This document shows positions 8,992-15,851 of a stretch of 64,000 bases of DNA, piece after piece. Made by a program: the position numbers and the translations under genes. Every line of letters begins with the position of its first letter. The first letter of the stretch is position 1. Source of the DNA: JACVRW01 sp963808545 (GTDB lineage Bacteria; Actinomycetota; Thermoleophilia; Solirubrobacterales; Thermoleophilaceae); contig CAWEGB010000012.1 in NCBI GenBank assembly GCA_963808545.1, positions 48,439 to 112,438 on the forward strand, read 5' to 3'. The notes below the pieces were generated by a model. The model was not told the origin of the DNA. It made no database searches and saw nothing but the letters and a program-made list of their open reading frames with translations.

Positions 8992-9200
8992 CCGCGGTGG
9001 TGCTCAACGGCGAGCCCCGCGACCTGCCCGAGGACGCCACGGTGGAGTCGGCGGTGCGTGCCGCCGGGGCGCCCGAGGACGGCCGCGGCGTGGCGGTGGC
9101 CGTTGACGGCGAGGTCGTGCCCCGGGCGGCGTGGGCCACCACCGGCCTCGGCGAAGGCCAGCAGGTGGAGGTCCTCCACGCGGTCCAGGGGGGCTGCTGA
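8988..9200 (+). CDS. thiS: Sulfur carrier protein ThiS
   Basis: Ubiquitin-fold sulfur carrier, 70 residues, starting at GTG 8988 which overlaps the thiO stop (GTGA). The C-terminal Gly-Gly is adenylated and thiocarboxylated, then donates sulfur to the thiazole made by ThiG. The sequence fits: VVLNGEPRDLP at the start, VAVAVDGEVVPRAAW in the middle and EVLHAVQGG near the end. It is unusual in having one extra residue after Gly-Gly: the protein ends QGGC, with TGC then TGA after a run of six G. The tail would have to be trimmed, or the Cys plays a part. The stop overlaps the thiG ATG by one base. Confidence 0.88.
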   Translation: MTAVVLNGEPRDLPEDATVESAVRAAGAPEDGRGVAVAVDGEVVPRAAWATTGLGEGQQVEVLHAVQGGC

Positions 9201-9967
9201 TGCTGTCGATCGCCGGCCGCGACCTGCGCTCCCGCCTGATCCTCGGCACCGGTGGCTTTCGCAACCTCGAGGTGATGGCCGCGGCGGCCCGCGAGTCCAG
9301 CGCGGAGCTGGCCACCGTGGCCATGCGGCGGGTGGACCCGAACGCGCGCGGGTCGATCGTCGAGGTGCTGCGCGACGAGGGCCTCGACGTCCTCCCCAAC
9401 ACCGCGGGCTGCTTCACGGCGCGTGAGGCCGTCGGCACAGCGCGACTCGCCCGCGAGGCGCTCGAGACCGACTGGGTCAAGCTCGAGGTGATCGGCGACG
9501 ACCGGACTCTTCTGCCCGACCCGGCGGAGCTGCTGGCGGCGGCGGAGGAGCTCGTGGCGGACGGCTTCACCGTCCTTCCCTACACCAACGACGATCCCAT
9601 CCTGGCCCGCCGGCTCGAGGACGCGGGCTGCGCGGCCGTGATGCCGCTCGGGTCGCCGATCGGCAGCGGGATGGGCATCAACAACGCCTACAACCTGCGG
9701 CTGATCGTGGAGGCCGCCCGGGTCCCGGTGGTGCTCGATGCCGGCATCGGCACGGCCTCCGACGCCGCGCTGGCCATGGAGATCGGCTGCGACGCCGTGC
9801 TGCTCGCCAGCGCGATCTCGCGGGCCGCCGACCCCGTCGCCATGGCCGGGGCGATGCGCAAGGCAGTGGAGGCGGGCATCGAGGCGCGTGATGCGGGCCG
9901 CATTCCGCGCCGGCTCTACGCTCAGGCCTCCTCGCCGGAAGAGGGCGTGCCCGAGCTGACCCCGTGA
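9200..9967 (+). CDS. thiG: Thiazole synthase
   Basis: TIM-barrel enzyme forming the thiazole phosphate from 1-deoxy-D-xylulose 5-phosphate, dehydroglycine and ThiS thiocarboxylate. The ATG at 9200 overlaps the thiS stop (TGATG). Its 255 residues are the normal length. Seen are LILGTGGFRN at the start, the Schiff-base Lys94 in DWVKLEVIGD, PLGSPIGSGMGI and the phosphate-binding DAGIGTASDAA. Its TGA overlaps the GTG of the next gene. With thiO and thiS it forms a complete aerobic thiazole branch under one riboswitch. Confidence 0.95.
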   Translation: MLSIAGRDLRSRLILGTGGFRNLEVMAAAARESSAELATVAMRRVDPNARGSIVEVLRDEGLDVLPNTAGCFTAREAVGTARLAREALETDWVKLEVIGDDRTLLPDPAELLAAAEELVADGFTVLPYTNDDPILARRLEDAGCAAVMPLGSPIGSGMGINNAYNLRLIVEAARVPVVLDAGIGTASDAALAMEIGCDAVLLASAISRAADPVAMAGAMRKAVEAGIEARDAGRIPRRLYAQASSPEEGVPELTP

Positions 9968-10458
9968 GCACCGAGCTCGAACGTCACGAGATCGACCTTC
10001 TGGCCGACCGCTGGAGGGCGGGCTGGCAGGGCGCGGGCTTCGAGAGCTGCTGCACGCCCGACGTCTCCTATGAGGATCCGGTGGCCAACGACCTGCTGCG
10101 CGGCGTGGACGCGCTCGACCGTCACGCCCTCGCCCTCAGGGACGCCTTCCCTGACTTGAGAATCGAGATCACCGCACCGACCCTGTATCGCAGTGACCAC
10201 GCCTGCGTGCCGTGGCGGGCCCTCGGCACGCACCGCGGCGACCTGGGCCAGCTGCTGCCCGCCTCCGCGCGTTACGTGACCCTGCACGGTGTCCACTACA
10301 TCGAGCTCGTCGACGGCTCGGTCAGGCGGGCGCGTGGGTTCTTCGACCTCTACGACGCGGCCACGCAACTCGGCCTGCTGCCCAGCCGGGGCGGACTGGG
10401 CGAGACCGCTCTGCTGATGCTGCGTGGCTTCGGCGTGCGCCGCCGCCCCGAGCAGTGA
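9964..10458 (+). CDS. SnoaL-like (NTF2-fold) protein coupled to thiG
   Basis: A 164-residue protein starting at GTG 9964 inside the thiG stop (GTGA), so it belongs to the riboswitch-controlled operon. The layout DLLADRWRAGW, SYEDPVANDLLRGVDAL, HALALRDAFPDLRIEI and GVHYIELVDG matches the SnoaL/ester-cyclase branch of the NTF2 fold, a small cone-shaped barrel that binds hydrophobic or polyketide-like ligands. A thiamine role is not established. Position alone suggests it could act on a thiazole intermediate or thiamine breakdown product, or it could be a passenger. Confidence 0.6.
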   Translation: MSTELERHEIDLLADRWRAGWQGAGFESCCTPDVSYEDPVANDLLRGVDALDRHALALRDAFPDLRIEITAPTLYRSDHACVPWRALGTHRGDLGQLLPASARYVTLHGVHYIELVDGSVRRARGFFDLYDAATQLGLLPSRGGLGETALLMLRGFGVRRRPEQ

Positions 10459-10470
10459 CCCGCCCGAGCC

Positions 10471-10908
10471 CTACTTGACCGTGATCGTGCCGGCCATGCC
10501 CGGCGCGTGGACGCGGCAGACGTAGTCGTACTTGCCGGCGCGGTCGAGCGTGAGCTTGTAGGTGTCGCCCTCGCTCATCCCGCCCTGCGGACCGGACTCG
10601 AAGTCGCCACCGGGCCCGCTCGTCTTCTTCACGTCGTGGGGGACGGCCTCGTCGTTGGTGAAGGTGATCGTCTCGCCGGCCTTGACGCTGATGTCGCCCG
10701 GCTGGAACTGGATGTTCTTCATCCCCACCGCCGCTCCACCGGTGCTGCCCTCGTCGGCGGTCGGGCCTTCGGTCTCCGCGGGCTCCTGCTCCTGGGTGCT
10801 CGCGCCGCCGCCGGAGTCGCCACCGGAATCGTCGTCGTCGCTGCCGCATCCGGCAGCCACCAGACCGAACGCAAGGCAGGCGAGCATGAGGGCGAGCCAC
10901 TTCTTCAT
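10471..10908 (-). CDS. Cupredoxin (plastocyanin-like) lipoprotein
   Basis: Membrane-anchored copper protein of 145 residues. ATG 10908 is chosen over the upstream GTG because GGAGGA lies just before it and a lipoprotein signal peptide follows (lipobox VAAGC, Cys21). A Asp/Gly/Glu-rich linker (about residues 22-60) leads to a single cupredoxin domain. Its type-1 copper ligands are visible: His in AVPHDVKK, Cys and His in YVCRVHAPGM, and the Met of the same loop. It probably carries electrons at the outer face of the membrane. It starts 13 bases after the argF stop on the same strand. Confidence 0.85.
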   Translation of the reverse strand: MKKWLALMLACLAFGLVAAGCGSDDDDSGGDSGGGASTQEQEPAETEGPTADEGSTGGAAVGMKNIQFQPGDISVKAGETITFTNDEAVPHDVKKTSGPGGDFESGPQGGMSEGDTYKLTLDRAGKYDYVCRVHAPGMAGTITVK

Positions 10909-10921
10909 CGAATCCTCCACA

Positions 10922-11785
10922 TTAGTCCGTCGTCAAGAGCTCCATCAGCGCCTTCTGTGCGTGAAGGCGATTCTCGGCCTGGTCCCAGACCACCGACCGG
11001 TCGCCGTATAGGACCTCTTCGGTGATCTCCTCGCCCGGGTGTGCCGGGAGGCAGTGCAGCACGATCGCGTCGTCACGGGCGTGGGAGAGGAGCTCGGCGT
11101 CGACCCGATAGGGCGCCAGCAGAGAGCGCCGCCGGTCGGCACCGTCCTCGTCCCCCATGCTCACCCACACGTCGGTGTAGATCGCGTGCGCTCCTCGCAC
11201 CGCCTCCTCGGGATCGAGCCCGGGAGCCTCCGGCAGGGACAGCTCGGCTGGGGTGGCCATGACCACTTCTACGCCGGCGAGGCGTCCTGCGAACAACAGC
11301 GAACGCGCCACGTTGTTCCCGTCGCCCACGTAGGCGAGCCTGAGGCCTTCGAGCCGACCGAAGCGTTCGAGCAGCGTCATGAGGTCGGCCAGGGCCTGGC
11401 AGGGATGGTGCTCGTGGGTGAGCATGTTGATCACCGGCACGCTCGACCAGCGGGCCAGCTCCTCGAGGATCTCGTGAGGCCCGGTCCGCACCGCGATGGC
11501 ATGAACCATGCGCGAGAACACGAGCGCGGTGTCGCGTGGCGACTCGCCCCGCGACAGCTGGAGCTCGGATTGGCGCAGCACCAGCGGATGGCCGCCCAGC
11601 TCGTGAACGCCGGTGTCGAAGGACACCCGTGTCCTGGTGGAGGGCCTCTCGAACAGCAGCGCCACGCTCTTGCCCTCGAGCGCGCGCGAGCCCAACCGGT
11701 CCGCCTTGAGCTCGATCGCCCGCTCGAGCAGCGCGCGCTGCTCGGCGGTCGTGAGCTCCTCACCTGTTAGGAAGTGCCTGGCCAA
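10922..11785 (-). CDS. argF: Ornithine carbamoyltransferase
   Basis: Makes citrulline from ornithine and carbamoyl phosphate in arginine synthesis. The start is taken as TTG 11785, because the protein then begins LARHFLTGEEL, aligning with the usual xRHFL start of actinobacterial enzymes, and GAGGA lies upstream; the frame stays open further upstream. From there 287 residues. Seen are the carbamoyl-phosphate motif STRTR (residues 49-53), the HPCQ motif in HHPCQALADL, and HCLPAHPGEE, which carries the catalytic Cys. No other arg gene is nearby. The start abuts that of the opposite-strand gene at 11786 with no bases between. Confidence 0.92.
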   Translation of the reverse strand: MARHFLTGEELTTAEQRALLERAIELKADRLGSRALEGKSVALLFERPSTRTRVSFDTGVHELGGHPLVLRQSELQLSRGESPRDTALVFSRMVHAIAVRTGPHEILEELARWSSVPVINMLTHEHHPCQALADLMTLLERFGRLEGLRLAYVGDGNNVARSLLFAGRLAGVEVVMATPAELSLPEAPGLDPEEAVRGAHAIYTDVWVSMGDEDGADRRRSLLAPYRVDAELLSHARDDAIVLHCLPAHPGEEITEEVLYGDRSVVWDQAENRLHAQKALMELLTTD

Positions 11786-12616
11786 ATGCGAGTCCTCAGC
11801 TGGAACCTCTACCACGGCCGCGACTTCCCACCGGATCCGGCCCTGTTCACCCTGCGCTCCCGCCTGCTCCGGCGGGGTGAGCGCAACGCCACCCACGTGC
11901 AGGTCAACCGCGTGCTGCTGGACGAGTTCGCGCGCGTGCTGGACGGGCTCGAGTGGGACGTGGCCCTGCTCCAGGAGGCTCCGCCCCGCTGGTTCGCCGA
12001 GCTGGGCCGGCGCACCCGCTCGAGCGGCGTGCTGGTCCGCACGTCACGCAACCTCCCGGAGCCGCTCGAATCGCTCCAGCGGGTGCTGGCCAACTGGAAC
12101 CCCGATCTGATCGCCTCCTCGGAGGGGGGCTCGAACCAGATCCTGGTGCGCCACCCGGGCCGGGTGATCGATCATCGCCGTCTGACGCTCGCCCGGCGTC
12201 CCGAGCAACGGCGGATGCACTGGGCCTGGCTCGAGCTGCCCGAGGGCAGGATGTGCGTCGCCAACCTCCATGCATCGGCCGGCCTCCCCGGGCGGGCGGC
12301 GGCCGAGGTCGTGCGGGCCGCCGAGCGCGCGGTGGAGTGGTCGGACGCGCAGCCGCTCGTGTTCGGCGGCGACTTCAACGTCCGCCCGGCACGCAACCCC
12401 GAGCCCTTCGCCGAGCTCCGGGACCGCCTCGGCCTGGCCGAGCCCACCGCGCCCGGCGCCATCGACCACCTGCTGGCTCGCGGGCTCGAGGTGGTCGAGC
12501 GCCCTCGCCGTCTCGCGCCCGAGCGCCGCGAGCTGATCGAGCCCGGCGGCCTGCGCCTGCGCCTCTCCGACCACGCACCGGTGGCGGCGGCGTTTCGGTT
12601 GCCGGGGCTGAGATAG
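11786..12616 (+). CDS. Endonuclease/exonuclease/phosphatase (EEP) family protein
   Basis: A 276-residue metal-dependent phosphodiesterase-fold protein starting at ATG 11786 (a GTG at 11774 is possible but would run into argF). Family motifs are in order: SWNLYHG (metal Asn), LLQEAPP (metal Glu), GGDFNVRPA (catalytic Asp-Asn) and LSDHAPV (catalytic Asp-His). No signal peptide is seen, so it acts in the cytoplasm. The substrate could be a nucleic acid or a phosphorylated small molecule; nothing in the sequence decides this. It is divergent from argF. Confidence 0.8.
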   Translation: MRVLSWNLYHGRDFPPDPALFTLRSRLLRRGERNATHVQVNRVLLDEFARVLDGLEWDVALLQEAPPRWFAELGRRTRSSGVLVRTSRNLPEPLESLQRVLANWNPDLIASSEGGSNQILVRHPGRVIDHRRLTLARRPEQRRMHWAWLELPEGRMCVANLHASAGLPGRAAAEVVRAAERAVEWSDAQPLVFGGDFNVRPARNPEPFAELRDRLGLAEPTAPGAIDHLLARGLEVVERPRRLAPERRELIEPGGLRLRLSDHAPVAAAFRLPGLR

Positions 12617-12653
12617 TCCACCCGGTTCGACGCCGGCAACGGGAGAGGGAGAG

Positions 12654-13154
12654 ATGGCAGAGCGCAAGACCACCAGGAAAAAGACCTCCCGCGGTGTCGA
12701 GGCCAAGTCCGTGGCCGAGTTCCGCGACGCCCTGCGCAAGAACCTCCTCGAGCCCGGCGGCATGGTCCTGGTCACACGGGAGCGGATCGAGGAGGCGCTC
12801 GAGGGCGCGGTAAGGGAGGGGCAGCTGTCGGCCAAGCAGGCACGCGGCATCGCCAAGGACCTCGTCACGCGCGGCCGCAAGGAGACCAACGACGTCCTGA
12901 AGGATCTGGAGGGCCTGCTCGTGCGTGGACGCAAGGCCGCCTCTCCTGTGCTTGCCCGCGCCGACCGTGCCCGCCGCGCGGCGGGCGTGGGAGCGAGCTT
13001 TCCGATCACCGGGTACGACGAGCTGACCGTGGCCGAGGTCAAGACGCGCCTCGGTTCCCTCACCCCGGCCGAGCTGCGCAAGGTGCGCGACTACGAGCGG
13101 CGTCACGGCAAGCGCAAGGGCGTGCTGAACGCCATCGAGTCAAAGCTCAAGTAG
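12654..13154 (+). CDS. Basic helical protein with a conserved C-terminal motif
   Basis: A 166-residue charged protein; GGGAGAGGGAGAG precedes ATG 12654. The N-terminus is Lys/Arg/Thr-rich. The middle (about residues 20-105) reads as long amphipathic helices, EFRDALRKNLLEPGG then RIEEALEGAVREGQLSAKQA, resembling phasin-like proteins. The last 50 residues, FPITGYDELTVAEVKTRLGS onward, match a short segment common in Thermoleophilia proteins that I believe is called DUF8129 (not certain). Function unknown; DNA, granule or envelope association are all possible. Confidence 0.6.
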   Translation: MAERKTTRKKTSRGVEAKSVAEFRDALRKNLLEPGGMVLVTRERIEEALEGAVREGQLSAKQARGIAKDLVTRGRKETNDVLKDLEGLLVRGRKAASPVLARADRARRAAGVGASFPITGYDELTVAEVKTRLGSLTPAELRKVRDYERRHGKRKGVLNAIESKLK

Positions 13155-13172
13155 CTGCGACCATAGGACGCC

Positions 13173-14534
13173 GTGGAAGGCGTCCAGACCACAGGTGCTC
13201 GGCCGCGCAAGGGCGACGAGCTCGAGCTGCACATCGACGCGCTCGCGTATGGAGGTGCGGGCATCGCGCGCACCGACGGCTACGTGGTCTTCGTGCGCGG
13301 GGCCATCCCGGGCGACCGGGTCCAGGCGCGCGTCGTGAAGTCGAAGCGGTCGTTCGCCGAGGCGGACACCGTGGAGCTCCTCGAGCCGAGCCCCGACCGG
13401 ATCGAGCCCGCTGCGCCGCACCCGGGTGCTCCCTGGCAGGTGCTCCCCTACGAGCGCCAGCTCGCCGAGAAGGAGGCACAGGTCCGGGACGCGCTGGAGC
13501 GCATCGGTCGCTTCGAGGAACCGCCTGTGGAGCCGATCGTGCCGGCGGTGGAGCAGTGGCGCTATCGCAACAAGCTCGAGTACTCCTTCGGCGAGGACGA
13601 GGTCCGCGACGAGCTCGTGCTGGGCTTCCACCGGCCCGGTCGCTTCGACGTCATCGACGACGTGGCGCGAGACATCCTCGCCTCCGAGCGCGTCGATGAG
13701 CTGCGCGAGACGGTCAAGTCCTGGTGTCGCGAGCAGGGCCTCTCCACCTGGGATCGCCGTGAGCAGACCGGCGTGCTGCGCAACCTCGTGGTGCGAGAGG
13801 GCCGGCGCACCGGGCAGCTTCAGGCCCGCATCGTGACCAGTCCCGGGGCGAGTTTCGACGTCGACGCCCTGGCCGCCGCCGCGCCGGCCGACTCGTTCCT
13901 GTGGACGCGCGCGGCGGGCGTGGCCGAGACCACTCGCGAGGGCGACACCCAGATCGTGAAGGGCGACGCCGCGCTTCAGGAGGAGATCTCGGGCCTGCGC
14001 TTTCGCATCTCGCCCGACGCCTTCTTTCAGACCAACACCGAGATGGCCGAGCGCCTCTACGCCTCGGCCGCCGAGCTGGCCGGACTGTCGGGCCGCGAGC
14101 GCGTGCTCGACCTGTTCTGCGGCATCGGAACGATCGGGTTGGTGCTCGCTCTGGACGCGGCGGAGGTCTTCGGCGTCGAGATCGTCGAGGAGGCGGTGGC
14201 CGACGCGATCGAGAACGCGCGCCTCAACTCGATCGACAACGCGCACTTCTTCGCCGGCGACGTGCGGCTGGCCATGCGGCCTCTGCTCGAGGAGTCGGGG
14301 CCACCCGACGTGGTGGTGGTGGATCCTCCCCGCGCCGGCCTGTCCCAGAAGGTGGTGCGGCGCGTGCTCGAGGCCGAGGCCAAGCGGATCGTCTACGTCT
14401 CCTGCAACCCCACCACGCTGGCGCCCAACGCGCGGCAGATGGCAGACGCCGGCTACGAGCTCAGGACGGTCCGCCCGGTGGACATGTTCCCGCAGACGCC
14501 GCACATCGAGTGCGTGGCACTGCTGGAGCGCTGA
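13173..14534 (+). CDS. RlmD/TrmA-type RNA uracil-5-methyltransferase lacking Fe-S cysteines
   Basis: S-adenosylmethionine-dependent enzyme putting a methyl group on C5 of a uridine in rRNA or tRNA. GTG start at 13173, 453 residues. An N-terminal TRAM domain (about residues 14-70, GDELELHIDALAYGGAGIAR) is followed by the central domain and the methyltransferase fold: LDLFCGIGTIGL binds SAM, VVDPPRAGL is the catalytic loop, and VYVSCNPTTL carries the nucleophilic Cys. The four-Cys cluster usually found after the TRAM domain is absent; the equivalent place reads EPAAPHPGAPWQVLPYERQL. Target nucleotide unknown, so no gene symbol is given. Confidence 0.85.
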   Translation: MEGVQTTGARPRKGDELELHIDALAYGGAGIARTDGYVVFVRGAIPGDRVQARVVKSKRSFAEADTVELLEPSPDRIEPAAPHPGAPWQVLPYERQLAEKEAQVRDALERIGRFEEPPVEPIVPAVEQWRYRNKLEYSFGEDEVRDELVLGFHRPGRFDVIDDVARDILASERVDELRETVKSWCREQGLSTWDRREQTGVLRNLVVREGRRTGQLQARIVTSPGASFDVDALAAAAPADSFLWTRAAGVAETTREGDTQIVKGDAALQEEISGLRFRISPDAFFQTNTEMAERLYASAAELAGLSGRERVLDLFCGIGTIGLVLALDAAEVFGVEIVEEAVADAIENARLNSIDNAHFFAGDVRLAMRPLLEESGPPDVVVVDPPRAGLSQKVVRRVLEAEAKRIVYVSCNPTTLAPNARQMADAGYELRTVRPVDMFPQTPHIECVALLER

Positions 14535-14547
14535 CCCGGGGCGGCGC

Positions 14548-14724
14548 TCAGGCCCCGGGGCGATCCTCGTCGAGCGGCACTTCCTCGCTTGCGTGCACCG
14601 AGCACAGGAAGGAACCCTGGGTCTCGAGCGAGGCCGTGATCTCCTCCTTGGTCAGCACCGTGCCGCACTCGGCACAGCGGCGCTCGATCACCGGCTCGAC
14701 GCCCTCTTGTTCCTCTAGATCCAT
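14548..14724 (-). CDS. 58-residue zinc-ribbon-like protein
   Basis: A small protein from ATG 14724 to TGA 14548. It reads MDLEEQEGVEPVIERRCAEC at the start and contains CAEC and, 20 residues on, CSVH, giving a C-x2-C...C-x2-H zinc site, with the helix TKEEITASLE between. Acidic ends flank the site. GC-rich third positions and the tight fit between the methyltransferase gene (convergent) and the next minus-strand gene (7 bases away) support it as real. It resembles small FmdB- or DksA-like zinc fingers but matches no family I can name. Confidence 0.7.
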   Translation of the reverse strand: MDLEEQEGVEPVIERRCAECGTVLTKEEITASLETQGSFLCSVHASEEVPLDEDRPGA

Positions 14725-14730
14725 GCCCGC

Positions 14731-15198
14731 CTAGCCCTCGCTACCCACCACGTGCGTGACGGGCAGCCCGGTGGCCGCCTCGGCCTTGCTCGGCAGATCG
14801 ATCCGCAGCCACTTCGAGATGTGCAGCGGGAGCGTGGAGACGATCAACTCGTCGTAGGTGCTGAAGTTGCATTCGTCCTGGATCGCGGCCAGGGCGTCGG
14901 GGTCGCCGACCTTGGCCTCGCCCACGTCGAGGCCCTCCTCGCGCAACTCCTCCACGAACGCCTTGCGATGCTGCTCGGCCTCGTCTCCGCCGGCGTGCAT
15001 GTCGGCCGCCCAGGCCAGCCCCTGGGGGGTGGAGGGTACGAGCAGGGTGAACTCGCAGGGCCCGCGCCCGGCCCGCGCGCGGAGGGCATCGAGCAGTTCA
15101 GGCGACTCGGCCGTGCGGTTGGCCACGACCAGGACCTTGGCCCTGTCAGCCATGGGCGAGAGCATCAGTACGGCGAGCAGCGGTGCTGCGAGCCTCAT
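14731..15198 (-). CDS. Conserved hypothetical protein, Rossmann-like
   Basis: A 155-residue protein whose ATG at 15198 overlaps the stop of the UDG-like gene (TGATG), suggesting coupling. An internal ATG at 15153 (MADRAKVLVVANRT) would remove 15 hydrophobic residues that otherwise look like a short signal or anchor. The core has alternating strands and helices: AKVLVVANRT, CEFTLLVPST and YDELIVSTLP, resembling a universal-stress-protein fold, but with no ATP-binding G-x2-G-x9-G motif. Function unknown. It is the third gene of a minus-strand set with the glycosyltransferase-PHP fusion and the UDG-like protein. Confidence 0.6.
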   Translation of the reverse strand: MRLAAPLLAVLMLSPMADRAKVLVVANRTAESPELLDALRARAGRGPCEFTLLVPSTPQGLAWAADMHAGGDEAEQHRKAFVEELREEGLDVGEAKVGDPDALAAIQDECNFSTYDELIVSTLPLHISKWLRIDLPSKAEAATGLPVTHVVGSEG

Positions 15199-15851
15199 CA
15201 GTACGGAGGGAAGTCCGCGTACCAGTCGCCCAGCGCCCGGAACGCCGCCCAGAACTCGCGCTTGGCCCGCTCCTCGTCGAGCGAGCGGTCGATGTCGGGC
15301 ACGACCAGGGCATCGCAGGTGGGGGTCAGGCGCTGGATCTCGCCCGCCGTGGCCTCGAGCTCGCGCCCGAGCGGCACGCCCAGCCCGTTGAGCTCCCCGA
15401 GCGCCTCGTCACCCATGATCACCACGATGCGCGGCTGCACGATGGCCAGCTCGTCGAGCACCCGCGCCCGGCACTCGGGGGCCGAGTCGTCGGTGTCGTG
15501 CACCGGGCACTTGACGAACACGGTCCCGTACACGGCCAGGGGATCGACTCCGAGTCGCTTGAAGCTCTTCATGAGCGCCGAGCCGGCTCGGCCGTAGAAG
15601 GCCACGCCCTCCTCTATCTCCGAGGGCACGGGAGCGAACTTGAGCATGAAGATGTCGGCCTGCGGGTGCCCGGAGCCGAGCACCGGCATCAGGTTGCCGC
15701 GCGGGCAGTGGTCGCAGCCCTGGATGTCGCGGGTCAGGCCGTTGAGCTCCCTGATCGCCCGCTCCAGGTACTTCTCGCGGATCTCGTCGTCGGTAGCGGG
15801 CATCTGATCCGAGGGATTTGACGGATCGGCGGACGGTCCTTGTGGGCGCAT
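15198..15851 (-). CDS. Uracil-DNA glycosylase-like Fe-S protein, divergent motifs
   Basis: A 217-residue protein starting at ATG 15851, inside the stop of the upstream gene (TGATG). The layout follows family 4/5 uracil-DNA glycosylases: cluster Cys in CDHC, VKCPVHD and PECRARV, then VLGSGHPQADIFML, YGRAGSALMKSF and IVVIMGDEAL. The GEAPG active-site motif is replaced by LKFAPVPSE and the C-terminal HPS/HPA motif is not seen (VVPDIDRSLDEER instead). It probably keeps the Fe-S fold; glycosylase activity is uncertain. Confidence 0.7.
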   Translation of the reverse strand: MRPQGPSADPSNPSDQMPATDDEIREKYLERAIRELNGLTRDIQGCDHCPRGNLMPVLGSGHPQADIFMLKFAPVPSEIEEGVAFYGRAGSALMKSFKRLGVDPLAVYGTVFVKCPVHDTDDSAPECRARVLDELAIVQPRIVVIMGDEALGELNGLGVPLGRELEATAGEIQRLTPTCDALVVPDIDRSLDEERAKREFWAAFRALGDWYADFPPY

